Shown here one piece after another: positions 1-6,635 of a DNA stretch of 7,702 bases (its first letter is position 1; each line of letters opens with the position of its first letter). Both the position numbers and the translations under genes were made by a program. Origin of the DNA: Candidatus Krumholzibacteriia bacterium (GTDB lineage: Bacteria; Krumholzibacteriota; Krumholzibacteriia; LZORAL124-64-63); assembly GCA_014859985.1 (NCBI GenBank), contig JACZKN010000079.1, positions 1 through 7,702 on the forward strand, in the 5' to 3' direction. The notes under the pieces are model-generated. The model did no database searches. It worked only from the letters and a program-made list of their open reading frames with translations, and was not told the DNA's origin.

Positions 1-652
1 CCCCCCCACCGCCCGGACCCGCCGGCGGGGCGGGTGGCCCCGGTTCCGCGCGGGGCTCCGGTCCGGGCAGCTTGGCCGCCACGTGGACGATGCGCTGGAC
101 CGTCGTGGCCAGGGTGGCCAGGGCCAGGAATCCCAGCACCGGCACCAGCAGCCAGCGGCCCATCAACAGGCCCACCGCCAGCAGCACCACCCGCTCGGTG
201 CGCTGCAGGAAGCCCACCTGGCAGGTCTCCCCCGCCCCCTCGGCCCGGGCACGCACGTAGCTGGTGGTCAGGCTGCCGACGACCGTGGCGGTGACCAGCA
301 CCAGGGCCACCCGGTCCGGACCCTGGACCAGGCTGGCGAAGTACCAGGTCAGACCGGCGAAGAGGAAGGCCTCGCCCAGGCGGTCGAAGTTGGAGTCGAG
401 GAACGCGCCGCGCCGGGACACGGTGCCCTGCAGGCGGGCGAGGTCGCCGTCCAGCATGTCGAACGCCGAGCCCACGAGGAACACGAGCCCGCCCAGGAAG
501 AGCTGCCCCTGGGCGATGGCCCAGCCCGACAGGGCGGTCACCGCCAGCCCCAGCAGCGACACCCCCAGGGGCGAGAAGCCCAGGCGGTCCAGGGCCAGCA
601 CCAGCGGACGGACCCGGGCCCGGGCGCTCTGCTTGAAGGCGGCGACGTCCAT
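1..652 (-). CDS. CDP-alcohol phosphatidyltransferase, PI-phosphate synthase-like (3' end outside window)
   Basis: An integral membrane enzyme that would transfer a phosphatidyl group from CDP-diacylglycerol to a polar alcohol or sugar phosphate. The 217 visible codons carry the complete family signature DxxDGxxAR-x8-GxxxDxxxD at about residues 65-90, with all four metal-binding aspartates (D65, D68, D86, D90). About six hydrophobic segments are visible (roughly 28-49, 51-65, 94-109, 115-133, 155-172, 173-188). The SYVRARAEG stretch (about 131-139) and FLQRTER (about 148-154) resemble actinobacterial phosphatidylinositol-phosphate synthase more than PgsA or PssA, so an inositol-phosphate-type acceptor is likely but unproven. 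After residue about 195 the chain becomes a Pro/Gly/Ala-rich tail that continues past the edge. The start was chosen as ATG 652-650, which sits 3 bases after GGAGGA. ATG 655-653 directly abuts that site. The start overlaps the rsmI stop (TGATG), implying coupling. Confidence 0.9.
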   Translation of the reverse strand, partial: MDVAAFKQSARARVRPLVLALDRLGFSPLGVSLLGLAVTALSGWAIAQGQLFLGGLVFLVGSAFDMLDGDLARLQGTVSRRGAFLDSNFDRLGEAFLFAGLTWYFASLVQGPDRVALVLVTATVVGSLTTSYVRARAEGAGETCQVGFLQRTERVVLLAVGLLMGRWLLVPVLGFLALATLATTVQRIVHVAAKLPGPEPRAEPGPPAPPAGPGGGG

Positions 653-1392
653 CATTCCTCCGGTTCGGCGGCGGTGCGGGTGCCCCCAAGGACCAGCACC
701 AGTTCGCCCTTCAGGCGCCGGCCGGTCATCAGCGCCGCCAGTTCGGCGGCCGTGCCCCGCAGGGTCTCCTCGTGCAGCTTGGTGATCTCCCGGGCGATGG
801 CCAGGGATCTTCGCGGGGCCAGGGCCTGCAGCAGTTCCAGGGTCGAGAGGATGCGGTGCACCGACTCCAGGGCGATCACCGTGCCCGGCTCGGCCAGGGC
901 CTCCTGCAGGAAGCGCTCCCGCGCCCCCTTCTTGCGGGGAGGATAACCCACGAACAGGAATCGGTCAGGCGAAAACCCCGAAAGCACCAGGGCCGCCAGC
1001 ACGCTCGACGGGCCCGGCACCACCGTCCAGGGCAGCCCGGCCTCCTGCAGGGCCCGCACCAGGGTGAAGCCCGGGTCGTTGACGCAGGGCATGCCCGCGT
1101 CGCTGACCACGGCCACGCGGGCACCGTCCGTGAGCCGGGCCACGATGCGCGGCACCATCTGCCGCTTGTTGTGGTCGTGGTAGCTCTGCAGCGGCGTGTC
1201 CAGGCCGTAGCGCCCCATCAGGATGCGGGTGTGGCGGGTATCCTCGGCGTAGATCACGTCCGCCCCCGCCAGCACCGCCAGGGCCCGCAGGCCCACGTCC
1301 GCCAGGTTTCCGATGGGGGTGGCCACGAAATGGCAGCAGCCCGGCGGCAGGGTGATCTCCGGCAGGGGGACGCTGCGGGATCCCCCGCTCAA
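652..1392 (-). CDS. rsmI: 16S rRNA (cytidine-1402-2'-O)-methyltransferase RsmI, short form
   Basis: An SAM-dependent tetrapyrrole-methylase-fold enzyme that 2'-O-methylates C1402 in the decoding centre of 16S rRNA. Of its 246 residues, ATPIGNLAD (24-32) is the N-terminal strand and loop, AEDTRHTR (49-56) the next motif, VVSDAGMP (95-102) the SAM-binding region, PGPSS (126-130) and ESVHR (176-180) the later motifs, and KGELVLVLGG (228-237) the last strand. The usual SDAGTP is SDAGMP here. E. coli RsmI (about 286 residues) continues for about 50 residues with a helical, HTH-like C-terminal domain. This protein stops right after the catalytic core, with a clean coupled junction to the next gene, so it looks like a natural short form and not a frameshift. 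The start is inferred: TTG at 1392-1390 overlaps the nadE stop as TTGA, with a G-rich stretch 6 bases upstream. The only later candidate, a GTG at about codon 23, would cut into the first strand. A long open frame extends upstream but only as a shadow of nadE. Confidence 0.92.
   Translation of the reverse strand: MSGGSRSVPLPEITLPPGCCHFVATPIGNLADVGLRALAVLAGADVIYAEDTRHTRILMGRYGLDTPLQSYHDHNKRQMVPRIVARLTDGARVAVVSDAGMPCVNDPGFTLVRALQEAGLPWTVVPGPSSVLAALVLSGFSPDRFLFVGYPPRKKGARERFLQEALAEPGTVIALESVHRILSTLELLQALAPRRSLAIAREITKLHEETLRGTAAELAALMTGRRLKGELVLVLGGTRTAAEPEE
656..661 (-). promoter_or_regulatory. Ribosome binding site of the phosphatidyltransferase gene
   Basis: GGAGGA on the minus strand lies inside the last codons of rsmI (Glu-Glu-stop). 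It directly abuts a first ATG (655-653) and is 3 bases from a second ATG (652-650). The spacing favours the second ATG but is short in both cases, as expected for a site squeezed into an overlapping junction. Confidence 0.65.
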
Positions 1393-2246
1393 TGGAAGCC
1401 CCCGTCGGTGGCGCGGCCCGGGCAGGGGTCGTCCGGGTTGCGGCGGCCGGGGAAGACCGCCACCGGCGGCAGCAGGCGCTTGAAGGCCATGGCCGCCACC
1501 CGCGCGGCCACCTTCTCGACCAGGGCGGGCGCGTAGCCGAGGGCCTGCAAGCGCCGCGGGCCCAGCTCCTGGTCCACCAGGTGGTGCAGCAGGCCGTCGG
1601 CCTCGGCGTAGGTGAAACCCAGTTCGTCCTCGTCGGCCTGGCCCTCCCAGAGATCGGCGCTGGGGGCCTTGGCCAGGACGGCCGCGGGCAGGCCCAGCCA
1701 GGCGCCCAGCAGGCGGACCTCGGTCTTGTAGAGCTGGCCGATGGGGTTCAGGGCGCAGGCGTTGTCGCCGTAGAGGGTGGTGTAGCCCAGCAGGGCCTCG
1801 GTGCGGTTGCCGGTGCCCAGCACCAGGGCCTGGTTGCGGGCCGAGCGGTCGTAGAGCACGACCATGCGGCAGCGGGCCATCACGTTGCCGCGCCGCAGCG
1901 GGTCCGCGCCGGGCATGGCCGCCAGGAAGGCGTCCACCATGGGGGTGATCTCCACCCGCTCGGTGGGCAGGCCCAGCACCCGGGCCACGGCCTCGGCGTC
2001 GGTCAGCGAGGCGGCCGAGCTGGTGGCGTACGGCATCATCACGCCCAGCACGTTGTCCGCGCCGACCGTCCGCGCCGCCAGGCCGGCAGCCACGGCCGAA
2101 TCGATGCCCCCGGACAGGCCCACCACCAGCCGGCTGCGGCCGGCGGCGGCCAGGGTCCCGCGGATGAAGGCCTCGCAGCGGGCGGCGGCGGCCTCCGGCG
2201 CGATGGCCCACGGGAAGCGGTCAGGTTGCGTCTGGCGGTCTTGCAC
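1389..2246 (-). CDS. nadE: NAD+ synthetase, ammonia-dependent type
   Basis: Catalyses the last step of NAD+ synthesis: ATP-dependent amidation of nicotinic acid adenine dinucleotide through an adenylated intermediate, in the cytoplasm. The 285 residues contain the PP-loop pyrophosphatase motif SGGIDS (45-50), GTGNRTE (144-150), YGDNACALNPIGQLYKTEV (159-177) and PSADLWEGQADEDELG (195-210), all hallmarks of the NadE synthetase domain. The C-terminal FKRLLPP (255-261) is also typical. There is no N-terminal nitrilase/glutaminase domain, so ammonia is the expected nitrogen source unless a separate amidotransferase supplies it. The start is GTG, supported by GAGGAG at 2260-2255, eight bases upstream. 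No in-frame ATG occurs before the catalytic loop. It lies 27 bases after trkH, the only gap in the operon, and overlaps rsmI by four bases. Confidence 0.95.
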   Translation of the reverse strand: MQDRQTQPDRFPWAIAPEAAAARCEAFIRGTLAAAGRSRLVVGLSGGIDSAVAAGLAARTVGADNVLGVMMPYATSSAASLTDAEAVARVLGLPTERVEITPMVDAFLAAMPGADPLRRGNVMARCRMVVLYDRSARNQALVLGTGNRTEALLGYTTLYGDNACALNPIGQLYKTEVRLLGAWLGLPAAVLAKAPSADLWEGQADEDELGFTYAEADGLLHHLVDQELGPRRLQALGYAPALVEKVAARVAAMAFKRLLPPVAVFPGRRNPDDPCPGRATDGGFH

Positions 2247-2254
2247 GGTCCTCG

Positions 2255-2260
2255 CTCCTC
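2255..2260 (-). promoter_or_regulatory. Ribosome binding site of nadE
   Basis: GAGGAG on the minus strand, eight bases before the GTG start, lies in the 27-base gap after the trkH stop. It decides the start, because no ATG is available near the N-terminus. Confidence 0.75.
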
Positions 2261-2273
2261 GGGGCGCGGCGCT

Positions 2274-3722
2274 TCAGCTGCGCCGCCAGGCGCCGGGCAG
2301 GAAGAGCACCAGCACCGTGAACAGTTCCAGGCGGCCGATGAGCATGAACGCCATCAGCAGCCACTTCTCCCAGTCCAGCAGGGTGGCGTAGTTGCCGGTC
2401 GGCCCCACCAGGCCCAGGCCCGGGCCGATGTTGCCCAGGGTGGCGGCGGTGGCGCCGATGCTGGTCACGAGGTCGCGGCCGCCGGCGGTCAGCACCAGCA
2501 CGCCCGTGGCGTAGACCACCATGAACAGCAGGAAGAACCCCAGCACGTTGGTCTGCAGGGCGGGCGCCACGGCCCTGTTGTTGAACCACAGGGTAAACAC
2601 GGCGCGGGGGTGCAGCATCCGCCGCAGCTCGAGCTTCGCGGTCTTCAGCAGGATCAGCAGGCGCACCACCTTGATGCCGCCGCCGGTGGACCCGGCGCAG
2701 CCGCCCACGGCCATCAGCATCAGCAGCACCGCGTGGGCGAAGGGCGGCCACGCCAGGTAGTCGGCGGTGCCGAAGCCGGTGGTGGTGAGGATCGACACCG
2801 TCTGGAACAGCGCATGGCGCACGGTAGCCTGGGCCGAGCCGTAGAACCCCTCCGCCAGGAGCAGGGCCGTCAGGGCTGCCGTCACCCCTGCGATGATCAG
2901 CAGGTAGAAGCGGAACTCCTCGTCCCGCCCGTAGCTGCGCACGCGCCCGGTCAGCGCCAGGTAGTGCAGGGAGAAGTTGGTGCCCGCCAGCAGCATGAAG
3001 ACGATCAGGATCCACTCCACCGCCGGCGAGGCGTAGCCCCCGACCGAGGCGTCGTGGTTCGAGAACCCGCCGGTGGCCATGGTGGCGAAGCTGTGGCAGA
3101 CCGCGTCGAACGGCCCCATGCCGGCGAGCATCAGCGCCGCGACCTCCAGCGCCGTCAGGAGCACGTACACGCCCCACAGCAGCTTGGCGGTCTCGCGGAT
3201 GCGCGGGGTCAGGCGTTCGGCCGTGGGGCCGGGCACCTCGGCCCGGAAGAGCTGCATGCCGCCGACGCCCAACAGCGGCAGGATGGCCACCGCCAGCACC
3301 ACGATGCCCATGCCGCCCAGCCAATGGGTCAGGGCGCGCCAGAAGAGGGTGGCGTGGCTGCGCCCCTCGATGTCGGTCAGGATCGAGGCCCCGGTGGTGG
3401 TGAAGCCGCTGATGGACTCGAAGGCGGCGTCGGTGAACGCGGGGATCTGGCCGCTGAGCCAGGTGGGCACGGCGCCCAGCAGGCCGACCATCAGCCAACT
3501 GCCGGCGACCACGGCGAAGCCCTCGCGGATGCGCAGGTCCGGGGCGTCGCGCAGGACCAGCAGCCCGCCGCCCCCCAGCGCGGCGCCCCCGGCGGCGGCC
3601 AGCAGGAACTGGCGCCAGTCGGGCTCGCGGTAGAGCAGGGCCACCAGCGCCGGCAGCACCAGGAAGGCCGACGTCACCAGCAGCAGGAAGGCCAGGACCT
3701 TGGCGACCGAGCGCAGGCTCAC
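2274..3722 (-). CDS. trkH: Potassium uptake channel subunit TrkH
   Basis: The membrane subunit of the Trk potassium uptake system, gated by the TrkA ring. The 482 residues match the usual TrkH length and are largely hydrophobic. Four pore-loop repeats are visible, each with the filter glycine: GFTTTGAS (106-113), ATMATGGFS (213-221), LTTTGFG (312-318) and GATAATLGN (423-431). The conserved GGCAGSTGGGIKVVR (340-354) corresponds to the flexible intramembrane loop that gates the pore, and IGRLELFTVLVLFLP (462-476) is the typical end of the protein. The start is GTG 3722-3720, overlapping the trkA stop as GTGA. The open frame extends further upstream but there it is antisense or out-of-frame to trkA. 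No frameshift or missing filter residue is seen, so the channel should be functional. Confidence 0.96.
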   Translation of the reverse strand: MSLRSVAKVLAFLLLVTSAFLVLPALVALLYREPDWRQFLLAAAGGAALGGGGLLVLRDAPDLRIREGFAVVAGSWLMVGLLGAVPTWLSGQIPAFTDAAFESISGFTTTGASILTDIEGRSHATLFWRALTHWLGGMGIVVLAVAILPLLGVGGMQLFRAEVPGPTAERLTPRIRETAKLLWGVYVLLTALEVAALMLAGMGPFDAVCHSFATMATGGFSNHDASVGGYASPAVEWILIVFMLLAGTNFSLHYLALTGRVRSYGRDEEFRFYLLIIAGVTAALTALLLAEGFYGSAQATVRHALFQTVSILTTTGFGTADYLAWPPFAHAVLLMLMAVGGCAGSTGGGIKVVRLLILLKTAKLELRRMLHPRAVFTLWFNNRAVAPALQTNVLGFFLLFMVVYATGVLVLTAGGRDLVTSIGATAATLGNIGPGLGLVGPTGNYATLLDWEKWLLMAFMLIGRLELFTVLVLFLPGAWRRS

Positions 3723-5065
3723 GGCGCGCCGTCCGCGAAGAAACCCTCCACCGGGCCCACGCCCTGGGGCAGGGCGAAGACGACCACGTCGTCGCGGGGC
3801 GCCAGCACGGTCTCGCCCCGCGGGGTGACCACGCGGCCGTGCTTGAGCACCGCGGCGACCACCGCATCGTCGGGGAAGGCCAGCTCCATCAGGGGCTTGC
3901 CCAGCCAGGGATGGCCCTTGCCCACCTTGAACTGGAGGATCTCGGCGCCGCTGAAGCCCAGGGTCTCGGCACTGACCACCGCGCCCCGGCGCACGAAACG
4001 GGCGATCCAGGCCGAGGTGGACAGGCGCGGCGAGACCGTCGCGTCCACGCCCACCAGCGAGAGCAGGGGCACGTAGTCGGGCCGGTCCACCAGGCACACC
4101 GTCCTGCGGGCACCGTGGTGGCGGGCCAGCAGGCAGGCCAGGATGTTGGACTCCTCGTCGGCGCCGACGGCCACGAAGCCGTCCATCTCGGCCACGCCCT
4201 CGCTTTCGAGCAGCGCGGTGTCCGTGCCCAGCCCGTGCAGCACCAGGGCGCCCCTGAGCAGCTCGGACGCGTGCCGGCACTTCTCCTCGTCCCGGTCGAT
4301 GATCTTCACGCGCACGCCGCCGGCCAGCAGGTCGCGGGCCAGCTCGCGGCCCATGGCGTTGGCGCCCAGGATCATCACCGCGGCCAGGCGCCGCGAGCCC
4401 ACGCCGAAGTAGACCAGCGAGCGGCTGACGGTGCGCCGCTGCCCGGCCAGGTAGACCAGGTCGTCCGCCTCGACCACCGTGTTGCCCCTCGGGATCAGGG
4501 TGCGCTCGCCGCGCACGATGGTGGTGACCAGGGCGATGCGCTCGCCCAGTTCCCGGTTGATCTCCGCCAGGGTGCGCCCCTCGACGCGGCTGCCCTTCGC
4601 CACCCGGGCGCCCACGATGCGCACCTTGCCGCCGGCGAAGTCGTGCACCTCGGTGGCGCCGGTCTGCAGCAGGATCTCGCGGATGGCGCCCACGGCCTCG
4701 TGGTCCGGGTTGATCGCCAGGTCGACGCCGTCGAGGATGAGCTGGTTGCCGTCGTAGTACTCCTCGCCGCGCACGCGGGCCACCTTGGTGCGGGCACCCA
4801 GGGCGTGGGCGGTCTGGCAGGCGATGATGTTGATCTCGTCCCGGTCGGTCACCGCGGCGAACAGGTCGCAGTCGGGCATCCCCGCCTCGCGCAGGGTGGC
4901 GGGGCTGACCCCGCTGCCGTGCACGAAGCGGCAGTCCAGCTGCTCGCCCGCCGCGTCCAGCCGCGCCTGGTCCCGCTCGACCAGCGTCACGTCGTGCTCG
5001 CGCCGGCTGATGGTGCGGGCCAGCTCGAAGCCGACCGAGCCCGCGCCGATGATGACGATCTTCAC
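3719..5065 (-). CDS. trkA: Trk potassium uptake regulatory subunit TrkA (two RCK units)
   Basis: A cytoplasmic, nucleotide-binding ring protein that controls opening of TrkH. The 448 residues are organised as two RCK_N/RCK_C pairs, like the E. coli protein. The first Rossmann motif is GAGSVG (7-12), with E30 at the end of strand 2. The first RCK_C covers about 140-218. The second Rossmann domain begins at ILGANAMG (232-239), with D257 on its second strand. The last RCK_C covers about 365-445. The second glycine motif is GANAMG, one glycine poorer than the classical GxGxxG form, so nucleotide binding by the second half may differ from the first. The start is GTG 5065-5063, giving MKIVIIGAG directly at the first strand and overlapping the ltaE stop as GTGA. 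The gene overlaps trkH by four bases, so both subunits are translated from one message, probably in fixed ratio. Confidence 0.96.
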   Translation of the reverse strand: MKIVIIGAGSVGFELARTISRREHDVTLVERDQARLDAAGEQLDCRFVHGSGVSPATLREAGMPDCDLFAAVTDRDEINIIACQTAHALGARTKVARVRGEEYYDGNQLILDGVDLAINPDHEAVGAIREILLQTGATEVHDFAGGKVRIVGARVAKGSRVEGRTLAEINRELGERIALVTTIVRGERTLIPRGNTVVEADDLVYLAGQRRTVSRSLVYFGVGSRRLAAVMILGANAMGRELARDLLAGGVRVKIIDRDEEKCRHASELLRGALVLHGLGTDTALLESEGVAEMDGFVAVGADEESNILACLLARHHGARRTVCLVDRPDYVPLLSLVGVDATVSPRLSTSAWIARFVRRGAVVSAETLGFSGAEILQFKVGKGHPWLGKPLMELAFPDDAVVAAVLKHGRVVTPRGETVLAPRDDVVVFALPQGVGPVEGFFADGAP

Positions 5066-6096
5066 CTGCCCGCCCCCGGGAAGCTGTTCAGGGCCGCCAG
5101 CGCCGTCTCGACGGCGTCCGGCGGCGTGTCGAGGTTGGGCACCAGGCGCACGCGCCCCGGTCCGAAGCCCACGGCCAGCACCCCCGCGTCCCGCAGATGG
5201 GCCAGCAGCGCGGCGTCACCGCCCGGCCCGGTCGCGTCGACGATCACGATGTTGGTCTCTACGGGATGATTCACCGCAAGGTGCGGATTGTCCAGCCCGG
5301 AGGCCAGCCGGCGCGCCGCCGCGTGGTCCTCGACCAGGCGCTCCACGTGGTGGTCAAGGGCGTGCAGGCAGGCGGCGGCCAGCACGCCGACCTGGCGCAT
5401 GGCGCCGCCCAGCAGCTTGCGGAACCGGTGGGCCCTGATGACGGTCGCCCGGTCGGCCGCGAGCACCGAGCCCACCGGCGCGCCGAGGCCCTTGGAGAAG
5501 CACACGCTGACGCTGTCGACGGGCCCGGCCAGCCCATCCAGCGGCAGGCCGGTGGCCACGTGGGCATGCCACAGCCGGGCCCCGTCCAGGTGGACGCGCA
5601 GGCCCAGGGCGTGGGCGCCGTCGGCGATGGCCCGCACGTTGTCCTGGGGCAGGATGCGCCCGCCGGCGCGGTTGTGGGTGTTCTCCAGGCAGACCAGCCG
5701 CGGCGGCGGGCAGTGCACGTTGTCCGGCGGGTTGAGCGCCGCCGCCACCAGGGGCCAATCGAGGATGCCCCCCGGTGCGGCCACGCAGGTCAGCTGCACG
5801 CCCGTCAGCACCGCCGGCGCCCCGCCCTCGTAGCGGTAGATGTGGGCTCCGTCCTCCAGCACCACCTGGTCGCCGGCGCGGGCCTGGGCCCGCAACGCCA
5901 ACTGGTTGCCCATGGTGCCGCTGGGCACGAAGAGGGCGGCCTCCTTGCCCAGCAGGTCGGCCACGCGCTCCTGCAGGCAGAGGACCGTCGGGTCGTCGCC
6001 GAAGACGTCGTCGCCCACTTCGGCGTCGGCCATGGCCTTGCGCATGGCCGGGGTGGGGCGCGTGACCGTGTCGCTGCGCATGTCGATGATCCGCAT
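5062..6096 (-). CDS. ltaE: Low-specificity L-threonine aldolase
   Basis: A fold-type I PLP enzyme that cleaves L-threonine and L-allo-threonine to glycine and acetaldehyde, giving glycine and C1 units or degrading beta-hydroxy amino acids. The 344 residues begin with the signature DMRSDTVTRPTPAMR (5-19). They then show VGDDVFGDDPTV (27-38), SGTMGNQLAL (59-68), the PLP-stacking histidine in HIYRYEGG (H85), HLDGAR (169-174; D171 pairs with the pyridine nitrogen) and the Schiff-base lysine K202 in CFSKGLGAPVGS. R317 in VRLVPNLD is the probable carboxylate-binding arginine. Length is normal. The start ATG has GGAGGG at 6108-6103, six bases upstream. It is the first gene of the tightly packed minus-strand operon and the only member with a full leader, so operon transcription probably starts in the 142-base stretch upstream or reads through from HU. 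Confidence 0.95.
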   Translation of the reverse strand: MRIIDMRSDTVTRPTPAMRKAMADAEVGDDVFGDDPTVLCLQERVADLLGKEAALFVPSGTMGNQLALRAQARAGDQVVLEDGAHIYRYEGGAPAVLTGVQLTCVAAPGGILDWPLVAAALNPPDNVHCPPPRLVCLENTHNRAGGRILPQDNVRAIADGAHALGLRVHLDGARLWHAHVATGLPLDGLAGPVDSVSVCFSKGLGAPVGSVLAADRATVIRAHRFRKLLGGAMRQVGVLAAACLHALDHHVERLVEDHAAARRLASGLDNPHLAVNHPVETNIVIVDATGPGGDAALLAHLRDAGVLAVGFGPGRVRLVPNLDTPPDAVETALAALNSFPGAGR

Positions 6097-6102
6097 GGGA
6101 AT

Positions 6103-6108
6103 CCCTCC
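6103..6108 (-). promoter_or_regulatory. Ribosome binding site of ltaE
   Basis: GGAGGG on the minus strand, six bases from the ATG, close to the ideal anti-16S match and spacing. It is one of the strongest in the operon, fitting a first gene. Confidence 0.8.
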
Positions 6109-6126
6109 GGCGGGGGCTGGGTACCG

Positions 6127-6147
6127 CCGGCGGACGGACGCCGCCGG
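6127..6147 (-). other. Small GC hairpin in the ltaE leader
   Basis: CCGGCGG and CCGCCGG arms, 7 base pairs around a 7-base loop, lie about 20 bases above the ltaE ribosome binding site. No T-run follows in either direction, so it is not a classical terminator. In DNA this GC-rich such a stem may be chance. Confidence 0.3.
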
Positions 6148-6159
6148 TCCTGTTCAAGA

Positions 6160-6197
6160 GGGAAACCGGCCCCCCGCGGTCACGGGAAACCGGTTTC
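6160..6197. repeat. Direct repeat GGGAAACCGG x2 with palindrome GAAACCGGTTTC
   Basis: Two perfect 10-base copies of GGGAAACCGG (plus strand, 6160-6169 and 6184-6193) start 24 bases apart. The second is embedded in a perfect 12-base palindrome, GAAACCGGTTTC (6186-6197). They lie in the HU-ltaE gap, 64-101 bases before the ltaE start. AT-containing symmetrical sites stand out against this GC background, and the layout is compatible with a regulator binding site for the ltaE-trkAH operon. No regulator is identified and function is inference. Confidence 0.4.
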
Positions 6198-6238
6198 ACC
6201 ATCCTCTCTGCGGGTCGCCGCGCGGTCCGGACGCGGGC

Positions 6239-6523
6239 TCAGGCATCCTGTCCGGCGACACGGTCCTTCAGCATCTTGGAGACCTTGAACACGGGCACGC
6301 GGCGCGACGGCACAGGCACGGCGTCGCCCGTCCGGGGATTGCGCGCCATGCGCTCCTTGCGCTCCTTGACCTTGAAGGTCCCGAAGCCCCGGATCTCCAG
6401 ATGATGGCCGGCCACGAGGAGATCGCCGATCTTATCCAGGAACAGATCCACGGTCTCGCCCACTTCCTTCTTGGTCAGTCCGGTCTTCTGGGCGATGTCC
6501 TCGACGATATCGGCCTTGGTCAT
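6239..6523 (-). CDS. HU/IHF-family DNA-binding protein
   Basis: A small nucleoid-associated protein that binds and bends DNA as a dimer. The 94 residues start MTKADIVEDIAQKTGLTKKE, the helical dimerisation half. They continue with EIRGFGTFKVKERKERMARNPRTGD (43-67), where GFGTF begins the beta-sheet and RNPRTG (61-66) is the tip of the DNA-embracing arm with the intercalating proline P63. The chain ends with the usual VPVFKVSKMLKDRV. Length is typical. I cannot separate HU from an IHF subunit on motifs alone, because the arginine-rich RMARNPRTG arm occurs in both. The start ATG has AGGAGG at 6535-6530, six bases upstream. It has its own promoter and is separated by 142 bases from ltaE on the same strand, so it is probably mainly monocistronic, although no T-rich terminator follows it. 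Confidence 0.95.
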   Translation of the reverse strand: MTKADIVEDIAQKTGLTKKEVGETVDLFLDKIGDLLVAGHHLEIRGFGTFKVKERKERMARNPRTGDAVPVPSRRVPVFKVSKMLKDRVAGQDA

Positions 6524-6606
6524 GGCGTGCCTCCTGAGTTCCTCGAATCCTGCCCCGGGCCGGTGGCCCCGGAATCCCTACCCCGGAAATGCTGGCAACA
6601 GTGTCG

Positions 6607-6635
6607 ATCTTCGGGGATAAATCACGGCCTGTCAA
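6607..6635 (-). promoter_or_regulatory. Putative sigma70-type promoter of the HU gene
   Basis: On the minus strand, a perfect TTGACA (6635-6630) is followed after exactly 17 bases by GAAGAT (6612-6607), which matches three of six -10 positions, including the conserved A at position 2 and T at position 6. A start near 6600 would give a leader of about 76 bases before the HU ATG. The -35 match is strong for such GC-rich DNA and the -10 is moderate. Confidence 0.55.

Noticed and set aside
83..946. A 287-codon plus-strand open frame opposite the phosphatidyltransferase and rsmI genes
   Set aside because: The minus strand there encodes two proteins with intact catalytic motifs. The plus-strand translation is low-complexity without recognisable motifs.
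1393..2211. The upstream extension of the rsmI reading frame to an ATG at 2211, giving a 519-residue protein
   Set aside because: The first 270 or so residues are Arg/Gly/Pro-rich noise in a shifted frame of nadE. Recognisable RsmI sequence begins only after the nadE stop.
1392..4076. An 894-codon open frame on the plus strand, rich in Gln, His, Gly and Ala
   Set aside because: It lies antisense to nadE, trkH and part of trkA, all of which have clear family motifs. In GC-rich DNA, codons ending in G or C leave the opposite strand free of stops. The composition has no domain and no fold-like pattern.
3723..4280. The upstream extension of the trkH reading frame, giving a 668-residue protein
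   Set aside because: The extra 186 residues are an out-of-frame reading of trkA. TrkH homology and normal length begin at the GTG overlapping the trkA stop.
3839..5269. A 476-codon plus-strand open frame
   Set aside because: It is antisense to trkA and the end of ltaE, with the same Gln/His/Ala-rich composition produced by complementing GC-biased codons.
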